64,000 nucleotides of DNA. Origin: Candidatus Fimivivens faecavium. Lineage in GTDB: Bacteria; Bacillota; Clostridia; Oscillospirales; Ruminococcaceae. The stretch covers positions 1 to 64,000 of the forward strand of contig DVKH01000025.1 in the NCBI GenBank assembly GCA_018716105.1. Reading direction: 5' to 3'. Position numbers and translations under genes: made by a program. The notes beneath the pieces were generated by a model. It searched no databases and had not been told where the DNA came from. It saw only the letters and a list, made by a program, of their open reading frames with translations. Below are positions 34,807 to 43,959 of this stretch, piece by piece. Within the stretch, counting starts at the first letter, position 1. Every line of letters begins with the position of its first letter.

Positions 34807-35075
34807 ATGGTTTTACTCCAATCCGCCGCTTTGCGGCAATATTTATCAACAGTATTTCTCTGCAGCGATCGGAACATGCGGCGCCCGGCTGCAGAAAATT
34901 CCCGGCTGCGGGTCATTGCGAGTGAAAAAGGAGGACGGGGCTTTGCGCTGATTATGGGCGGCGGAAGCGCCGCAGAACCCGCCGGCTGTCGGGCCGGGAA
35001 GCCCTGGCCGATGCAGTTTTCACGGCGGGTTGATCCCGGCTGGTTGAAGGATTCCACGGGGCTTCTTTCAAGATC

Positions 35076-35116
35076 GGTATACCAAAATTATAGATTCGGT
35101 ATACCGATGATGTCAA
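35076..35116 (-). promoter_or_regulatory. Consensus promoter of the CoA-transferase gene with two GGTATACC operators
   Basis: On the minus strand: TTGACA (35111-35116), 18 bp, TATAAT (35087-35092). GGTATACC occurs inside the spacer (35098-35105) and just after the -10 (35076-35083), centres 22 bp apart, each within TCGGTATACC. Such sites fit operators of FCD-type GntR repressors, and one is encoded divergently. The leader is about 270 nt and has no recognised structure. Confidence 0.75.
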
Positions 35117-35400
35117 TAGCGGAATATAATTTCTACCAATTCAACTACTTAAATACAATAAAATTGTAGGAAACGCTATATTTCGCAGTTTTGTTTGTGG
35201 ATTAAATGAACGTCAAGATGAAAATTGATCGGCGGAAGGGGGCGTTTGGAATTTGAATTATTTGTAAATGGTATGCATGTATAACCGCTTTTGTGACATG
35301 TTTTAACTGCAAATCCCGAAAAACCAGTCTCAAAGGTTCTTCCTTTTTTTCTGTAAATCCGATATAATAACATTACGACAGTGTGAAGCGGGTGAGTAAT

Positions 35401-36066
35401 ATGGGAACCGATTGCCGGGACGTCAAACGAAACTATGTCGTGAACTGCATCATCGAATCAATCCGCAACGGGGAGTATGCCAAGGGAGAGGTGCTGATCG
35501 AGCGCGCGCTTGCCGAAAAACTGAATGTGAGCCGCACCCCGATCCGGGAGGCGTTTCGATGTCTTGAAGAGATCGGCCTGGTCAAATCCGAACCGCATAA
35601 GGGCGTGCGCATTGCGTCTTATTCCCGCCGGAAGATCGCGGATCTTTACGATGTGCGCGAAAACCTCGAAGGGCTCGCCGCGCGGAGCGCAGCCAGCAAA
35701 AGGAGCCCGGAGGATCTCGCCGCGATGCGCGCTGTGCTTGAGCTGGCCGACCGCTTTACGGAGGCCAACGACGTTGAGACACTCGCACAGACAAACAATG
35801 ATTTCCATCAGCAGCTTGCGGAGATGAGCCACAACGATTATTTAATCAATCTCCTGAGCCAGATGCGGGAGAACATCAGTCTTCTGTTTTCCGAGTCGCT
35901 CCGGCAGAAAGGGCGGACGAAACGGACGACGAACGAGCACTGGCTGATTTATCAGGCAATCGATATGGGGTATGAGGACCTTGCGGAGAGCGCGGCGCGG
36001 CTCCACATCCGAAACGCCTATAATAATGTGATCGTTAAGCTCGCGAAGGACATGCTGGCTGAATAG
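35401..36066 (+). CDS. GntR-family regulator with FCD domain
   Basis: Metabolite-responsive DNA-binding protein, 221 aa. N-terminal winged helix (LIERALAEKLNVSRTPIREA, about residues 31-50, then GLVKSEPHKGVRIASYS). C-terminal all-helical FCD domain from about residue 75, with metal/ligand positions suggested by NDFHQQLAEMSHN, NEHWLIYQAI and ARLHIRNAY (three His). Probably controls the divergent CoA-transferase gene through the GGTATACC sites; the ligand is likely its substrate. The ATG at 35401 is chosen over GTG codons at 35383 and 35392; the binding site is weak. A TATAAT box lies at 35363-35368. Confidence 0.9.
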   Translation: MGTDCRDVKRNYVVNCIIESIRNGEYAKGEVLIERALAEKLNVSRTPIREAFRCLEEIGLVKSEPHKGVRIASYSRRKIADLYDVRENLEGLAARSAASKRSPEDLAAMRAVLELADRFTEANDVETLAQTNNDFHQQLAEMSHNDYLINLLSQMRENISLLFSESLRQKGRTKRTTNEHWLIYQAIDMGYEDLAESAARLHIRNAYNNVIVKLAKDMLAE

Positions 36067-36109
36067 GCGGAAAGCCGCCCGCCGGAACTTCCGGCGGGCG
36101 GCTTTCCGC
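36067..36109 (+). terminator. Terminator of the FCD-GntR gene
   Basis: A perfect 18-bp stem with a 5-base loop (36068-36085 with 36091-36108). The T tract is weak, but the stem is very stable. Confidence 0.75.
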
Positions 36110-36474
36110 TTTCAATAATTAAATCTGGCGGCGGCATTGAGCTTTTCAGAAAGAATGCGGCGGAATCTGGCGCTCCGGCCGTCCGTAAGGCCGCGTTCCG
36201 AGATGATGATCGCCAGCCCTGCACCGCGCGGTACGCGGGGCGGGCTTGGAGGGCGGGGAGCGCTTCAAAGCTTTCAAACAGCGAGACAGGCAGAAGCCGG
36301 AATTCCGGGCCAGAGGGATGCCGGGGATCGCCCCGGCGGGCGCCTCGAGCTGGGCGGGGTTCCCGATTGGTCCCGCCGTTTTCAGGGCCTTCCTTGCGCT
36401 TCCAGGGGGCAAGATGTCTTGCCGTTTGGGCGGCTGCCCTTCATTGATCTGTTCGGAAACGAGGCGCCGCCGTT
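36110..36474. other. Gene-poor interval before comM
   Basis: About 365 bases. Frames here are Arg/Pro-rich shadows. One minus-strand reading ending at 36115 looks protein-like over about 35 codons (LAIIISERGLTDG, then SARFRRILSEKLNAAARF) but has no start codon and a stop shortly upstream. It may be a decayed gene end. I see no RNA or operator. Confidence 0.35.
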
Positions 36475-38001
36475 TTAACGGTTCCAATACTTCCGGTCGA
36501 GCGTCCGGTACTGGATTGCCTCGGAGATATGGGCGCTGCCGATGGTTTCGCTGGCATCGAGGTCGGCGACGGTGCGGGCGACCCGGACGATCCGGTCGTA
36601 GCCGCGCGCCGAAAGGCCCAGCCGGTCGAACGCGAGTTTCAACAGCTTTTGGGCGGCGTCGGTCATCGGGCAGAGGGAGTCGAGCAGCGCGCGCGGGATG
36701 GCCGCGTTCGAGGGCACCGGAGCGCCCTCGAAGCGCGCACGCTGGATCTCCCGCGCCCTTAGGACCTTTTCACGCACCGAAGCGGAGGCTTCGCCGGGGT
36801 CTTTTCCCGCGAGGCTCTCATAATTGACCGGCGGAACCTCGAGGTGGATGTCGATCCGGTCGAGGAGCGGCCCGCTGATGTGGGCGAGATAACGCGAAAT
36901 CGCGCTCGGCGTACAGGTGCAGCGCTTGGCGGGATGACCGAAGAAGCCGCAGGGGCAGGGGTTCATCGCCGCAACGAGCATGAACGAGGAGGGAAAGGTG
37001 ACCCGGCCGCCTGCGCGGGAGATGGTGACACGTCCGTCCTCAATCGGTTGACGCAGGCCCTCCATCGCCTGGCGGGAGAATTCCGGCAGCTCGTCCAGAA
37101 ACAGGACGCCGTTGTGCGCGAGCGAAACCTCGCCCGGGCGGGGGTTTGCGCCGCCCCCGATCAGCGAGACGGGCGAAACTGAATGGTGCGGCGAGCGGAA
37201 CGGCCGGTCTTTGACAAGGCCGACGCCGTGCGGAAGAAGCCCCGCGACCGAATGAAGCTTGGTCGTTTCAACCTGTTCGCGCAGATCGAGTTCCGGCAGG
37301 ATGGTGGGAAGCCGCTGCGCGAGCATGCTCTTTCCCGAGCCGGGCGAGCCGATGAACAGGATGTTGTGCAGCCCGGCGGCCGCGACGCAGAGCGCGCGTT
37401 TGGCTCCCTGCTGTCCCTTTACATCCGCGAGGTCGAGGAATAGGCGCCGTTCCTCCGCGGCCAGCGGGTAGTTCTTCGCGGTTTTCAGTCGGCGCTTTCC
37501 GGAAAGGTGGAGGAGGACCTCTTCCACGGTTTTCGCGGGGTAGACTTCGCAGCCCTCGACCACCGCGCCCTCGGCCGCGTTGTCGAACGGGATGATCACT
37601 TCCCGCAGGCCGAGCGCGGCCGCGTCGAGAATCATCGGGAGCACGCCGTTGACCGGACGGAGTTCTCCGCCGAGCGAGATCTCTCCGATCATCGCCGCCC
37701 TGTCGAGCGCAGCGGCGACCTGCCCGTCGGCCTTCAGGATGGCGAGCAGCATCGGAAGGTCGTAGACCGGACCTGCCTTCTTGGTGTCGGCGGGCGCGAG
37801 GTTCACGACAATCCTGCTGGCGGGAAAGGAAAGGCCGGAGTTTTTCACCGCCGCGCGGATCCGGTCGCGGGACTCCTTGACGGCGGCGTCAGGAAGGCCG
37901 ACCACCTCAAACGCCGGCATCCCGCGGGAGAGGTCAGCTTCCACAGTGACGAGATAGGAGTCGATTCCATGAAGGCCAAAGCTTTTGACGCTTGAGAGCA
38001 A
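36475..38001 (-). CDS. comM: ComM/YifB-family Mg-chelatase-like AAA ATPase
   Basis: 508 aa. In naturally competent bacteria ComM is a helicase that promotes branch migration during DNA uptake; the same function here is inferred. N-terminal Lon-like fold (FGLHGIDSYLVTVEADLSRG, then PDAAVKESRDRIRAA), Walker A GSPGSGKSMLAQRLP (about residue 218), Walker B VLFLDELPEF (about residue 297), and a cysteine cluster CPCGFFGHPAKRCTCTP typical of the family. The start is TTG (MLSSVKSFGLHG) with AAAGGCGGG upstream. Own promoter at 38067-38095. Confidence 0.93.
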   Translation of the reverse strand: MLSSVKSFGLHGIDSYLVTVEADLSRGMPAFEVVGLPDAAVKESRDRIRAAVKNSGLSFPASRIVVNLAPADTKKAGPVYDLPMLLAILKADGQVAAALDRAAMIGEISLGGELRPVNGVLPMILDAAALGLREVIIPFDNAAEGAVVEGCEVYPAKTVEEVLLHLSGKRRLKTAKNYPLAAEERRLFLDLADVKGQQGAKRALCVAAAGLHNILFIGSPGSGKSMLAQRLPTILPELDLREQVETTKLHSVAGLLPHGVGLVKDRPFRSPHHSVSPVSLIGGGANPRPGEVSLAHNGVLFLDELPEFSRQAMEGLRQPIEDGRVTISRAGGRVTFPSSFMLVAAMNPCPCGFFGHPAKRCTCTPSAISRYLAHISGPLLDRIDIHLEVPPVNYESLAGKDPGEASASVREKVLRAREIQRARFEGAPVPSNAAIPRALLDSLCPMTDAAQKLLKLAFDRLGLSARGYDRIVRVARTVADLDASETIGSAHISEAIQYRTLDRKYWNR

Positions 38002-38066
38002 TCTGATTCCCGCCTTTCGCGCTTTCGTCCAGGCCCTATTCTCAGTATAGGACCCTGATTAACAAG

Positions 38067-38095
38067 ATTATACTATCTTTGTAGGGAACGCACAA
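38067..38095 (-). promoter_or_regulatory. SigA-type promoter of comM
   Basis: On the minus strand: TTGTGC (38090-38095), 17 bp, TATAAT (38067-38072). Confidence 0.6.
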
Positions 38096-38111
38096 CCTTT
38101 TTCGCTGTTTG

Positions 38112-38140
38112 TTGACAGCCGGTTGCGGTAAAGCTATGAT
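38112..38140 (+). promoter_or_regulatory. SigA-type promoter of the phosphoglucomutase gene
   Basis: TTGACA (38112-38117), 17 bp, TATGAT (38135-38140), 55 bases before the start codon and divergent from the comM promoter. Confidence 0.75.
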
Positions 38141-38195
38141 ACAATTAAGGATAAAAAAACAGCCTGCGGATGACGCGGCGGATGGGGGAGATCAG

Positions 38196-39911
38196 ATGGA
38201 ACAGTCTGTTATCAATAAGTTTCGGGAGTGGAAAGAACTCGCGGTCGAGGACCCGGATCTTGTACGGGAGCTGGATGAAATCGGTTCCGACGAAGAGGCG
38301 GTCATCGAGCGTTTTTCCACCGATCTCGATTTCGGTACGGCGGGCCTTCGGGGCGTGCTCGGCGCCGGGACCATTCGGATGAATCTCTATACCGTGCGGC
38401 GAGCGGCGCAGGCGATGAGCAATGTGCTTCTCCGCAAAGGGCCATGCCCGGTCGTGGCGATCGCCTGCGACAGCCGGAACAAATCGCGCCTGTTCGCCGA
38501 AACCGCCGCAACGGTGTTCAGCTCAAACGGGATCAAGGTCTACCTGTTTGATAAGATCGCGCCAACACCGATGCTCTCATACGCGGTGCGGTATTACGGC
38601 TGCGACGCGGGGGTGATGATCACCGCGAGCCACAACCCGGCCGAATACAATGGATTCAAAGCGTATGGGCCGGACGGCTGCCAGCTCGACGCCGGCGCGG
38701 CGCGGGAAGTTTTTGAGGAGATGCAGAAGATTGACCCGTTCCGGGATGTCCTGACCCAGCCGTTTGAACTGGCTTTGGAAACGGGGCTTATCAGCGCCGT
38801 TGCGGAGAGGATGAAGGAACGCTACTTTGAAGAGGTCCGGGCGCTCTGCCTTCGGCCAAATGCCATCCGCGAGGCTAAGCTGCGCGTCGCGTTCACGCCG
38901 CTCTGCGGCGCGGGCGCCGTGCCGGTTACCGGTGCGCTGTCGGAGGCGGGGGCGGTTCTCGACTGTGTCGAGGAGCAGATGGAACCGGACGGGGACTTTA
39001 CGACCTGTCCGTATCCAAACCCCGAAACCCCGCAGGCGCTCTCCCTTGGGCTTGCGCGCATGGAGCGGAACGGCGACGATCTTCTGATTGCGACCGATCC
39101 CGACGCGGACCGGGTCGGGGTGGCGATTCCGGGCCCCGCGGGGGCGCGGATTTTCACCGGGAACGAGATCGGCGTTTTGCTGCTCGATTATCTCGCGCGG
39201 GGAAGACGGGAGGCGGGGACGCTTCCGGAGCGCCCGGTTGCGGTGCGGAGCGTCGTATCTACGCCGCTTTTCGACGCGGTTGCGCGGGAATACGGGATTG
39301 AACCGGTGATCGTCCTGACCGGCTTTAAGTATATCGGCGGGGTGCTCCGCCGGCTTGAGGAGGCGGGCGAAACCGGGCGGTTCGTCTTTGGGTTTGAAGA
39401 GAGCTGCGGCTATCTCGCGGGCGGCTACGTCAGGGACAAGGATGCGGTTTCGGCTTCGCTTCTGATCGCGGAGATGGCGGCGTATCACAAGCTCCGGGGG
39501 AAAACGCTGGCCGGCGCGCTCGACGAGATCGGCCGCCGGCACGGATTCTGGCTGACCGAAACCGAATCCATCGCATTTTCCGGCCCCGACGGGATGCGGC
39601 GGATGTCGTTGCTGATGGACCGGCTGTTTGCCGGGCGGCAGGAAACGCTCGGGAACGAGAAGGTTGTAGAGCGCTGCGACTTCCGTGAGGGCGTGCGCTG
39701 GACGCCGGATGGGGAGGCCGGGCTGGATTTTCCGAAGTCGGAGATTTTTTCGCTCAAGACGTCCGCCGGGTCGGAGGCGATCATCCGGCCCTCAGGGACC
39801 GAGCCGAAGCTCAAGGCGTATTACCGCGCCGTCAGCAGTGACCCTGCCGGGGCGGCGCGGGCGCTTGAAGCGCTGAAAACGGGTGTAAAAGCGCTTTTGG
39901 GGCAGGAATAA
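38196..39911 (+). CDS. Phosphoglucomutase/phosphomannomutase family protein (PgcA-like)
   Basis: Interconverts hexose 1- and 6-phosphates, 571 aa, in the size class of PgcA-type alpha-phosphoglucomutases of Firmicutes. Four-domain layout: FGTAGLRGVLGAGTIRMN (about residue 45), the phosphoserine loop MITASHNPAEYNGFKAYG (about residue 145), metal loop TDPDADRVGVAIPG (about residue 300), sugar-binding loop GFEESCGYLAGGYVRDKD (about residue 400) and the phosphate site RPSGTEPKLKAYYRA (about residue 530). All key motifs are intact. The start is the ATG with GGGGGAG five bases upstream. With malQ downstream, it fits glycogen/maltodextrin use. Confidence 0.93.
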   Translation: MEQSVINKFREWKELAVEDPDLVRELDEIGSDEEAVIERFSTDLDFGTAGLRGVLGAGTIRMNLYTVRRAAQAMSNVLLRKGPCPVVAIACDSRNKSRLFAETAATVFSSNGIKVYLFDKIAPTPMLSYAVRYYGCDAGVMITASHNPAEYNGFKAYGPDGCQLDAGAAREVFEEMQKIDPFRDVLTQPFELALETGLISAVAERMKERYFEEVRALCLRPNAIREAKLRVAFTPLCGAGAVPVTGALSEAGAVLDCVEEQMEPDGDFTTCPYPNPETPQALSLGLARMERNGDDLLIATDPDADRVGVAIPGPAGARIFTGNEIGVLLLDYLARGRREAGTLPERPVAVRSVVSTPLFDAVAREYGIEPVIVLTGFKYIGGVLRRLEEAGETGRFVFGFEESCGYLAGGYVRDKDAVSASLLIAEMAAYHKLRGKTLAGALDEIGRRHGFWLTETESIAFSGPDGMRRMSLLMDRLFAGRQETLGNEKVVERCDFREGVRWTPDGEAGLDFPKSEIFSLKTSAGSEAIIRPSGTEPKLKAYYRAVSSDPAGAARALEALKTGVKALLGQE

Positions 39912-39951
39912 CCGCCAAAAGAAAGAAGTTTTGAGAAAATAAAAATGTTCC

Positions 39952-39980
39952 TTGCATTTTTTGCGGCGATATGTTAATAT
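39952..39980 (+). promoter_or_regulatory. SigA-type promoter of rpmE
   Basis: TTGCAT (39952-39957), 17 bp, TAATAT (39975-39980), 45 bases before the rpmE start. Confidence 0.55.
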
Positions 39981-40024
39981 AATTAACGCATTTGATTTTG
40001 CAGCCAAGAAAGAGGTGACGATAG

Positions 40025-40228
40025 ATGAAAGAGGGAATCCATCCGAAATACGAGCAGACCACCATCCGCTGTGCGTGCGGCGAGGTGATCGAGACGGGTT
40101 CGACCAAGAAGGATATCAGAGTAGAAATCTGCTCCAAATGTCATCCTTTCTTTACCGGAAGACAGAAGCTTGTGGACACCGGCGGACGTGTGGAGCGCTT
40201 CAACAAGCGTTTCGGCATCCAAAAGTAA
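40025..40228 (+). CDS. rpmE: Ribosomal protein bL31
   Basis: Large-subunit protein at the central protuberance bridging to the small subunit, 67 aa. The zinc-binding form: Cys in RCACGEVI and the pair in [11 protein letters not shown], so it belongs to the C+ type rather than the zinc-independent paralogue. N-terminal [16 protein letters not shown] is typical. ATG start with AGAGGTGA upstream, own promoter and own terminator. Confidence 0.97.
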   Translation: MKEGIHPKYEQTTIRCACGEVIETGSTKKDIRVEICSKCHPFFTGRQKLVDTGGRVERFNKRFGIQK

Positions 40229-40253
40229 GCCGAAGCGCCAATGGCTGGTAATG

Positions 40254-40283
40254 TTAGGGCGGTGCACTCCTGCACCGCCCTAA
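40254..40283 (+). terminator. Terminator of rpmE
   Basis: A perfect 13-bp stem TTAGGGCGGTGCA with a CTCC loop, followed by TTCTCAT. Confidence 0.8.
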
Positions 40284-40313
40284 TTCTCATCCTTGAAACG
40301 GCGGGGGTGCGCG

Positions 40314-40940
40314 GTGGAGACGGAATATCAGACAATTGAGGCGTTCGCACAGGACATGTTTGTCGAAAAGCGGTCGAAATTTATCTGCGCCGCCGCGCCG
40401 GCGGCGACGGAGGAGGAGGCGCTCCGGTTTATCAAAGAGCGGCGGGAGCGGTTCTGGGATGCGGCCCACACGGTTTATGCCTACCGCATCCGGGAGGGGA
40501 ACCTCTCCCGCTATTCAGACGACGGGGAGCCGCAGGGCACCGGCGGGATCCCGGTTCTCGATGTGATCCGGAAAGAGGGCCTTGTGGACGTCGCCGTGGC
40601 GGTGACGCGGTATTTCGGCGGGACGCTGCTGGGGGCGGGGGGATTGGTCCGCGCCTATTCGGGCGGGGCCTCGCTTGCGCTGCATGCGGCGAAGCGGGTG
40701 ACGATGTCGCTCTGCGCCGAGTGCGAGATCCGGACCGATTACAGTTGGTATGGGACGGTTTCGAAGCTTTTGCCCCAGTTCGGCGCTAAGACGCTCGACA
40801 GCGCCTTTACCGAGGAGGTCCGGCTCCGTTTCCTGATCCGGGAGGACCGACTGATTTCCTTTGAGTCCGCGCTCCGGGAGGCGACCGCCGCCCGGGCAGC
40901 GGCAAAGGTTTTGGAAAAGCGCTTTGCCCCGCTCGGCTGA
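40314..40940 (+). CDS. IMPACT/YigZ family protein
   Basis: 208 aa cytosolic protein of the IMPACT family; the bacterial members are linked to translation or proline-peptidase-like folds, but the activity is unproven. Family signatures: EKRSKFICAAAPAATEEEAL near the N-terminus, DAAHTVYAYRI, SDDGEPQGTGGIPVLDVI (about residue 68) and VTRYFGGTLLGAGGLVRAYS (about residue 94). The C-terminal 70 residues form the DUF1949-like ferredoxin fold. The start is GTG at 40314 with GGCGGGGG upstream, fitting homologue length; a TTG at 40293 is an alternative. Confidence 0.9.
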   Translation: METEYQTIEAFAQDMFVEKRSKFICAAAPAATEEEALRFIKERRERFWDAAHTVYAYRIREGNLSRYSDDGEPQGTGGIPVLDVIRKEGLVDVAVAVTRYFGGTLLGAGGLVRAYSGGASLALHAAKRVTMSLCAECEIRTDYSWYGTVSKLLPQFGAKTLDSAFTEEVRLRFLIREDRLISFESALREATAARAAAKVLEKRFAPLG

Positions 40941-41109
40941 AGCGGCGCGAAATCTGCCGGATTTTGCAGAAATTTTGAAGTTTCGGGACTTTACAAGAAA
41001 TTTTGGACAGGCGGAAGGAATTTTTATCTTTCGGCGGTATAATATTAAAGGTAACATATCAGCAGTCCGCAGTGAACGCGGCGATTCACACGGAGGAAGT
41101 ATTAGAGAA

Positions 41110-42102
41110 GTGACCATCAGAGAACAGACGCAGAATCAGGAACGGGAGACGCTTTCCCCGCTCGCGGTGCTTTCGGAAAACACCCGCGGACGGAAGGAGC
41201 CGATTGAAGAATGCGACGTGCGCACGCCGTTTCAGCGCGACCGGGACCGGATCCTCCACTGCAAGGCGTTCCGCAGGCTCAAGCACAAGACGCAGGTTTT
41301 CCTCTCCCCGGAGGGGGACCATTACCGCACGCGGCTGACCCATACGCTGGAGGTGAGCCAGATCGCGCGGACCGTCTCGCGGGCCCTCAGGCTCAACGAG
41401 GATCTGACCGAGGCGATCGCGCTGGGGCACGACCTCGGGCACACGCCGTTCGGCCACGCGGGGGAATATGCGCTTGGCGAGGTCTGCCCCCACGGCTACA
41501 AGCATGCGGAACAGAGCGTCAGGGTTGTTGAGCGGCTCGAGAACGACGGCAAGGGGCTCAACCTCACATGGGAAGTCCGGGACGGAATTGCCTGTCATAC
41601 CTCCGGGACGGCTGCGACGCTGGAAGGGCGGGTGGTCCGTTTTTCGGACAAGATCGCCTATATGAACCACGACTTTGACGATGCGGTCCGGGCGGGGGTG
41701 CTCAGGGAGGACGATCTCCCGTGGGAGATCAAATACGCCATCGGGCGCAGCCGGACCGAGCGGATCAACGCCTTTATCCATTCGCTGATCGAAAACAGCT
41801 CCGACGACATCCGCATGTCAAAGGGCATCCAGAGCGCCTATGACTCGCTCCGGGCGTTCCTGTTCGAGACGGTTTATACCAACCCGGCCGCCAAAAGCGA
41901 GGAGGGTAAGGCGAAGGAGCTTTTAAAGCGGCTTTACGCCTACTACATCTCCCATCCGGACGAACTTCCGGAGGAATACAGGTTGATCGCCCAACAGAGC
42001 GACATCGACCGGGCCGCCTGCGACTACATATCGGGGATGACCGACCGCTACGCGGTGACAGTCTATCAAAACCTCTTTATACCGCGCTCCTGGAGCGTTT
42101 AG
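41110..42102 (+). CDS. dgt: Deoxyguanosinetriphosphate triphosphohydrolase-like protein
   Basis: HD-domain dNTPase that splits dGTP (or other dNTPs) to the nucleoside and triphosphate, 330 aa. Motifs: FQRDRDRILHCKAFRRLKHK (about residue 40), TRLTHTLEVSQIART (first His, about residue 76), AIALGHDLGHTPFGHAGE (His-Asp pair, about residue 103) and DKIAYMNHDFDDA (last Asp). It matches the shorter Firmicutes dGTPase-like type. The start is GTG with GGAGG 13 bases upstream; weak spacing, so the start may be off by a few codons. Immediately precedes dnaG-rpoD, a common clostridial arrangement. Confidence 0.93.
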   Translation: MTIREQTQNQERETLSPLAVLSENTRGRKEPIEECDVRTPFQRDRDRILHCKAFRRLKHKTQVFLSPEGDHYRTRLTHTLEVSQIARTVSRALRLNEDLTEAIALGHDLGHTPFGHAGEYALGEVCPHGYKHAEQSVRVVERLENDGKGLNLTWEVRDGIACHTSGTAATLEGRVVRFSDKIAYMNHDFDDAVRAGVLREDDLPWEIKYAIGRSRTERINAFIHSLIENSSDDIRMSKGIQSAYDSLRAFLFETVYTNPAAKSEEGKAKELLKRLYAYYISHPDELPEEYRLIAQQSDIDRAACDYISGMTDRYAVTVYQNLFIPRSWSV

Positions 42103-42189
42103 AAAACAGAACAGCACCGGTTCCCGATCCTTCCGGCCGGCGGGGGCGGTTCCATTGGCTGAAGACTGCCGGAGAAACGGGGCGGGCGC

Positions 42190-43947
42190 ATGATACCGGA
42201 AAGTTTTATTGAAGAGCTCAAATACCGATCGGACATCGAGCAGATCGTCTCGCCCTATGTGCGCCTCAAGCGCTCCGGGCGGAACCTCACCGGCCTCTGC
42301 CCGTTTCATTCGGAAAAATCGCCGTCGTTTGTCGTCTACCCGGAAAACCAGTCGTTTTATTGTTTCGGGTGCGGGGCCGGCGGGGATATCATCACGTTTG
42401 TCCGGCAGATCGAGCACCTTGAGTATGTCGAAGCGCTTCGGTTTCTCGCCGAAAAGGCGGGGATGACGCTGCCGGAGGACGCCAGGGACGACGAGACTGC
42501 GCGGGTCCGGCTCCGGGTGCTGGAACTCAACCGCGAGGCGGCGCGCTTTTTCCATTCGGTCCTGATCTCGCCCGCCGGAAAGCCCGGCCTTGATTATCTC
42601 AGGGGGCGCGGCCTCGCCGGCAAGACCATCCGGCGCTTCGGACTCGGCTATGCGCCGGGGGACTGGTCGGCGCTTCTGGACCACCTCCGGGAAAAGGGCT
42701 TTTCCGAACAGGAAATGCTGCTCGCCGCGGTGGTTTCCAAGGGAAGAAACGGCGGCGTTTACGACACCTTTCGAGGGAGGGTGATCTTCCCGATCATCGA
42801 CCTTCGGGGCGGGGTGATCGGTTTCGGCGGCCGGATTCTGGGCGAGGACGGGCCGAAATACCTCAACTCGGCCGATACGCCGGTGTTTAAAAAGAGCCGC
42901 GGGCTGTTCGCAATGAACATCGCCAAGGCCACCAAGGAGAACCGTCTGATTCTCGCCGAGGGGTATATGGACGTGATCGCGATTCATCAGGCGGGGTTCG
43001 ACAACGCGGTGGCCACCCTCGGGACGGCGCTGACCCCCGAACAGGCCCGGCTGATCAGCCAATACACGGGCGAGGTGATCATCGCCTATGATTCCGACGG
43101 TCCGGGCCAGAAGGCGACGATGCGGGCGACCGGGCTGCTCGGCCAGACCGGCGTGAAGATTCGGGTGCTCGCGATCAAAGACGCGAAGGACCCCGACGAA
43201 TATATTAAAAAATTCGGGGCGACGCGGTTTAAGATGCTCCTCGACGCAAGCGCCAATTCGACCGAATTTGAAATCCTTCGCATCCGGCAGAAATACGACC
43301 TTTCAACCGACGACGGCAAGGTTGGCTTTCTGCGGGAGTTTGCGGCGGCGATGGCGGCGCTCCCGGACCGGCTGGAGGCCGACGTGTACATTGGCCGGAT
43401 CGCGGCCGAATTGACGGTGAGCCGCAGCGCGCTCACCGAGCAGGTTGCGGCGCTTCGGAAAAAGAACTTCCGCGCAAGGGAAAAGAAGGAGCGGCGGGAC
43501 CTTAAAATCTACAGCGAGGCGGTTCCGAATCAGCCGCGGGACCCGCAGCGGTCGAAATATCTCCGATATGCGCTCGCGGAGGATAAGCTGATCGCGCTTT
43601 TGATGAAGAATCCGGACTACGGGGCGGAGATCTGTGAAAAGATAACGCCCGGGGAGTTTGTGACCGACGCAAACCGGGAGATTTTCTCGGTAATCGCGAA
43701 CCGGATCTCCCAGTCGCTTCCGGTGGATTTGATGAGCCTTTCCTCGTCGCTGCCGATGGAGGCGATGGGGCGGCTCTCCTATCTGCTCGCCTCAAGCGAG
43801 GCGAGAACCTATACCATCGAGGAAGCGAATGATTATATTGACGTAATCCTCAGCTTCCGGCAGACGAAAACGGGCGACGAGGTCGGCTGTATGCCGGAGG
43901 ACGAATTATTGGAATACATTCAGAAACTGGCTTCAAAAAAGAAGTAG
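42190..43947 (+). CDS. dnaG: DNA primase
   Basis: Makes RNA primers for replication, 585 aa. N-terminal CHC2 zinc finger (CPFHSEKSPSFVVYPE and FYCFGCGAGGD, about residues 38-65), RNA-polymerase domain with GRVIFPIIDLRGGVIGFGGR (about residue 200), TOPRIM domain with LILAEGYMDVIAIHQAGF (about residue 257) and ITYDSDGPG-like IIAYDSDGPGQKA (about residue 300). The C-terminal helicase-binding part is intact. ATG start. It lies 87 bases after dgt and 12 bases before rpoD, the classic macromolecular-synthesis operon order. Confidence 0.97.
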   Translation: MIPESFIEELKYRSDIEQIVSPYVRLKRSGRNLTGLCPFHSEKSPSFVVYPENQSFYCFGCGAGGDIITFVRQIEHLEYVEALRFLAEKAGMTLPEDARDDETARVRLRVLELNREAARFFHSVLISPAGKPGLDYLRGRGLAGKTIRRFGLGYAPGDWSALLDHLREKGFSEQEMLLAAVVSKGRNGGVYDTFRGRVIFPIIDLRGGVIGFGGRILGEDGPKYLNSADTPVFKKSRGLFAMNIAKATKENRLILAEGYMDVIAIHQAGFDNAVATLGTALTPEQARLISQYTGEVIIAYDSDGPGQKATMRATGLLGQTGVKIRVLAIKDAKDPDEYIKKFGATRFKMLLDASANSTEFEILRIRQKYDLSTDDGKVGFLREFAAAMAALPDRLEADVYIGRIAAELTVSRSALTEQVAALRKKNFRAREKKERRDLKIYSEAVPNQPRDPQRSKYLRYALAEDKLIALLMKNPDYGAEICEKITPGEFVTDANREIFSVIANRISQSLPVDLMSLSSSLPMEAMGRLSYLLASSEARTYTIEEANDYIDVILSFRQTKTGDEVGCMPEDELLEYIQKLASKKK

Positions 43948-43959
43948 GAGGACGATGGA

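Noticed and set aside
34803..35057. 84-codon GTG-started frame in the CoA-transferase leader
   Set aside because: It overlaps the CoA-transferase start by ATGA as an upstream coupled frame would, but the binding site is poor and the sequence is not protein-like.
36137..36487. 113-codon frames on both strands before comM
   Set aside because: Composition typical of GC-rich shadows; no start signals.
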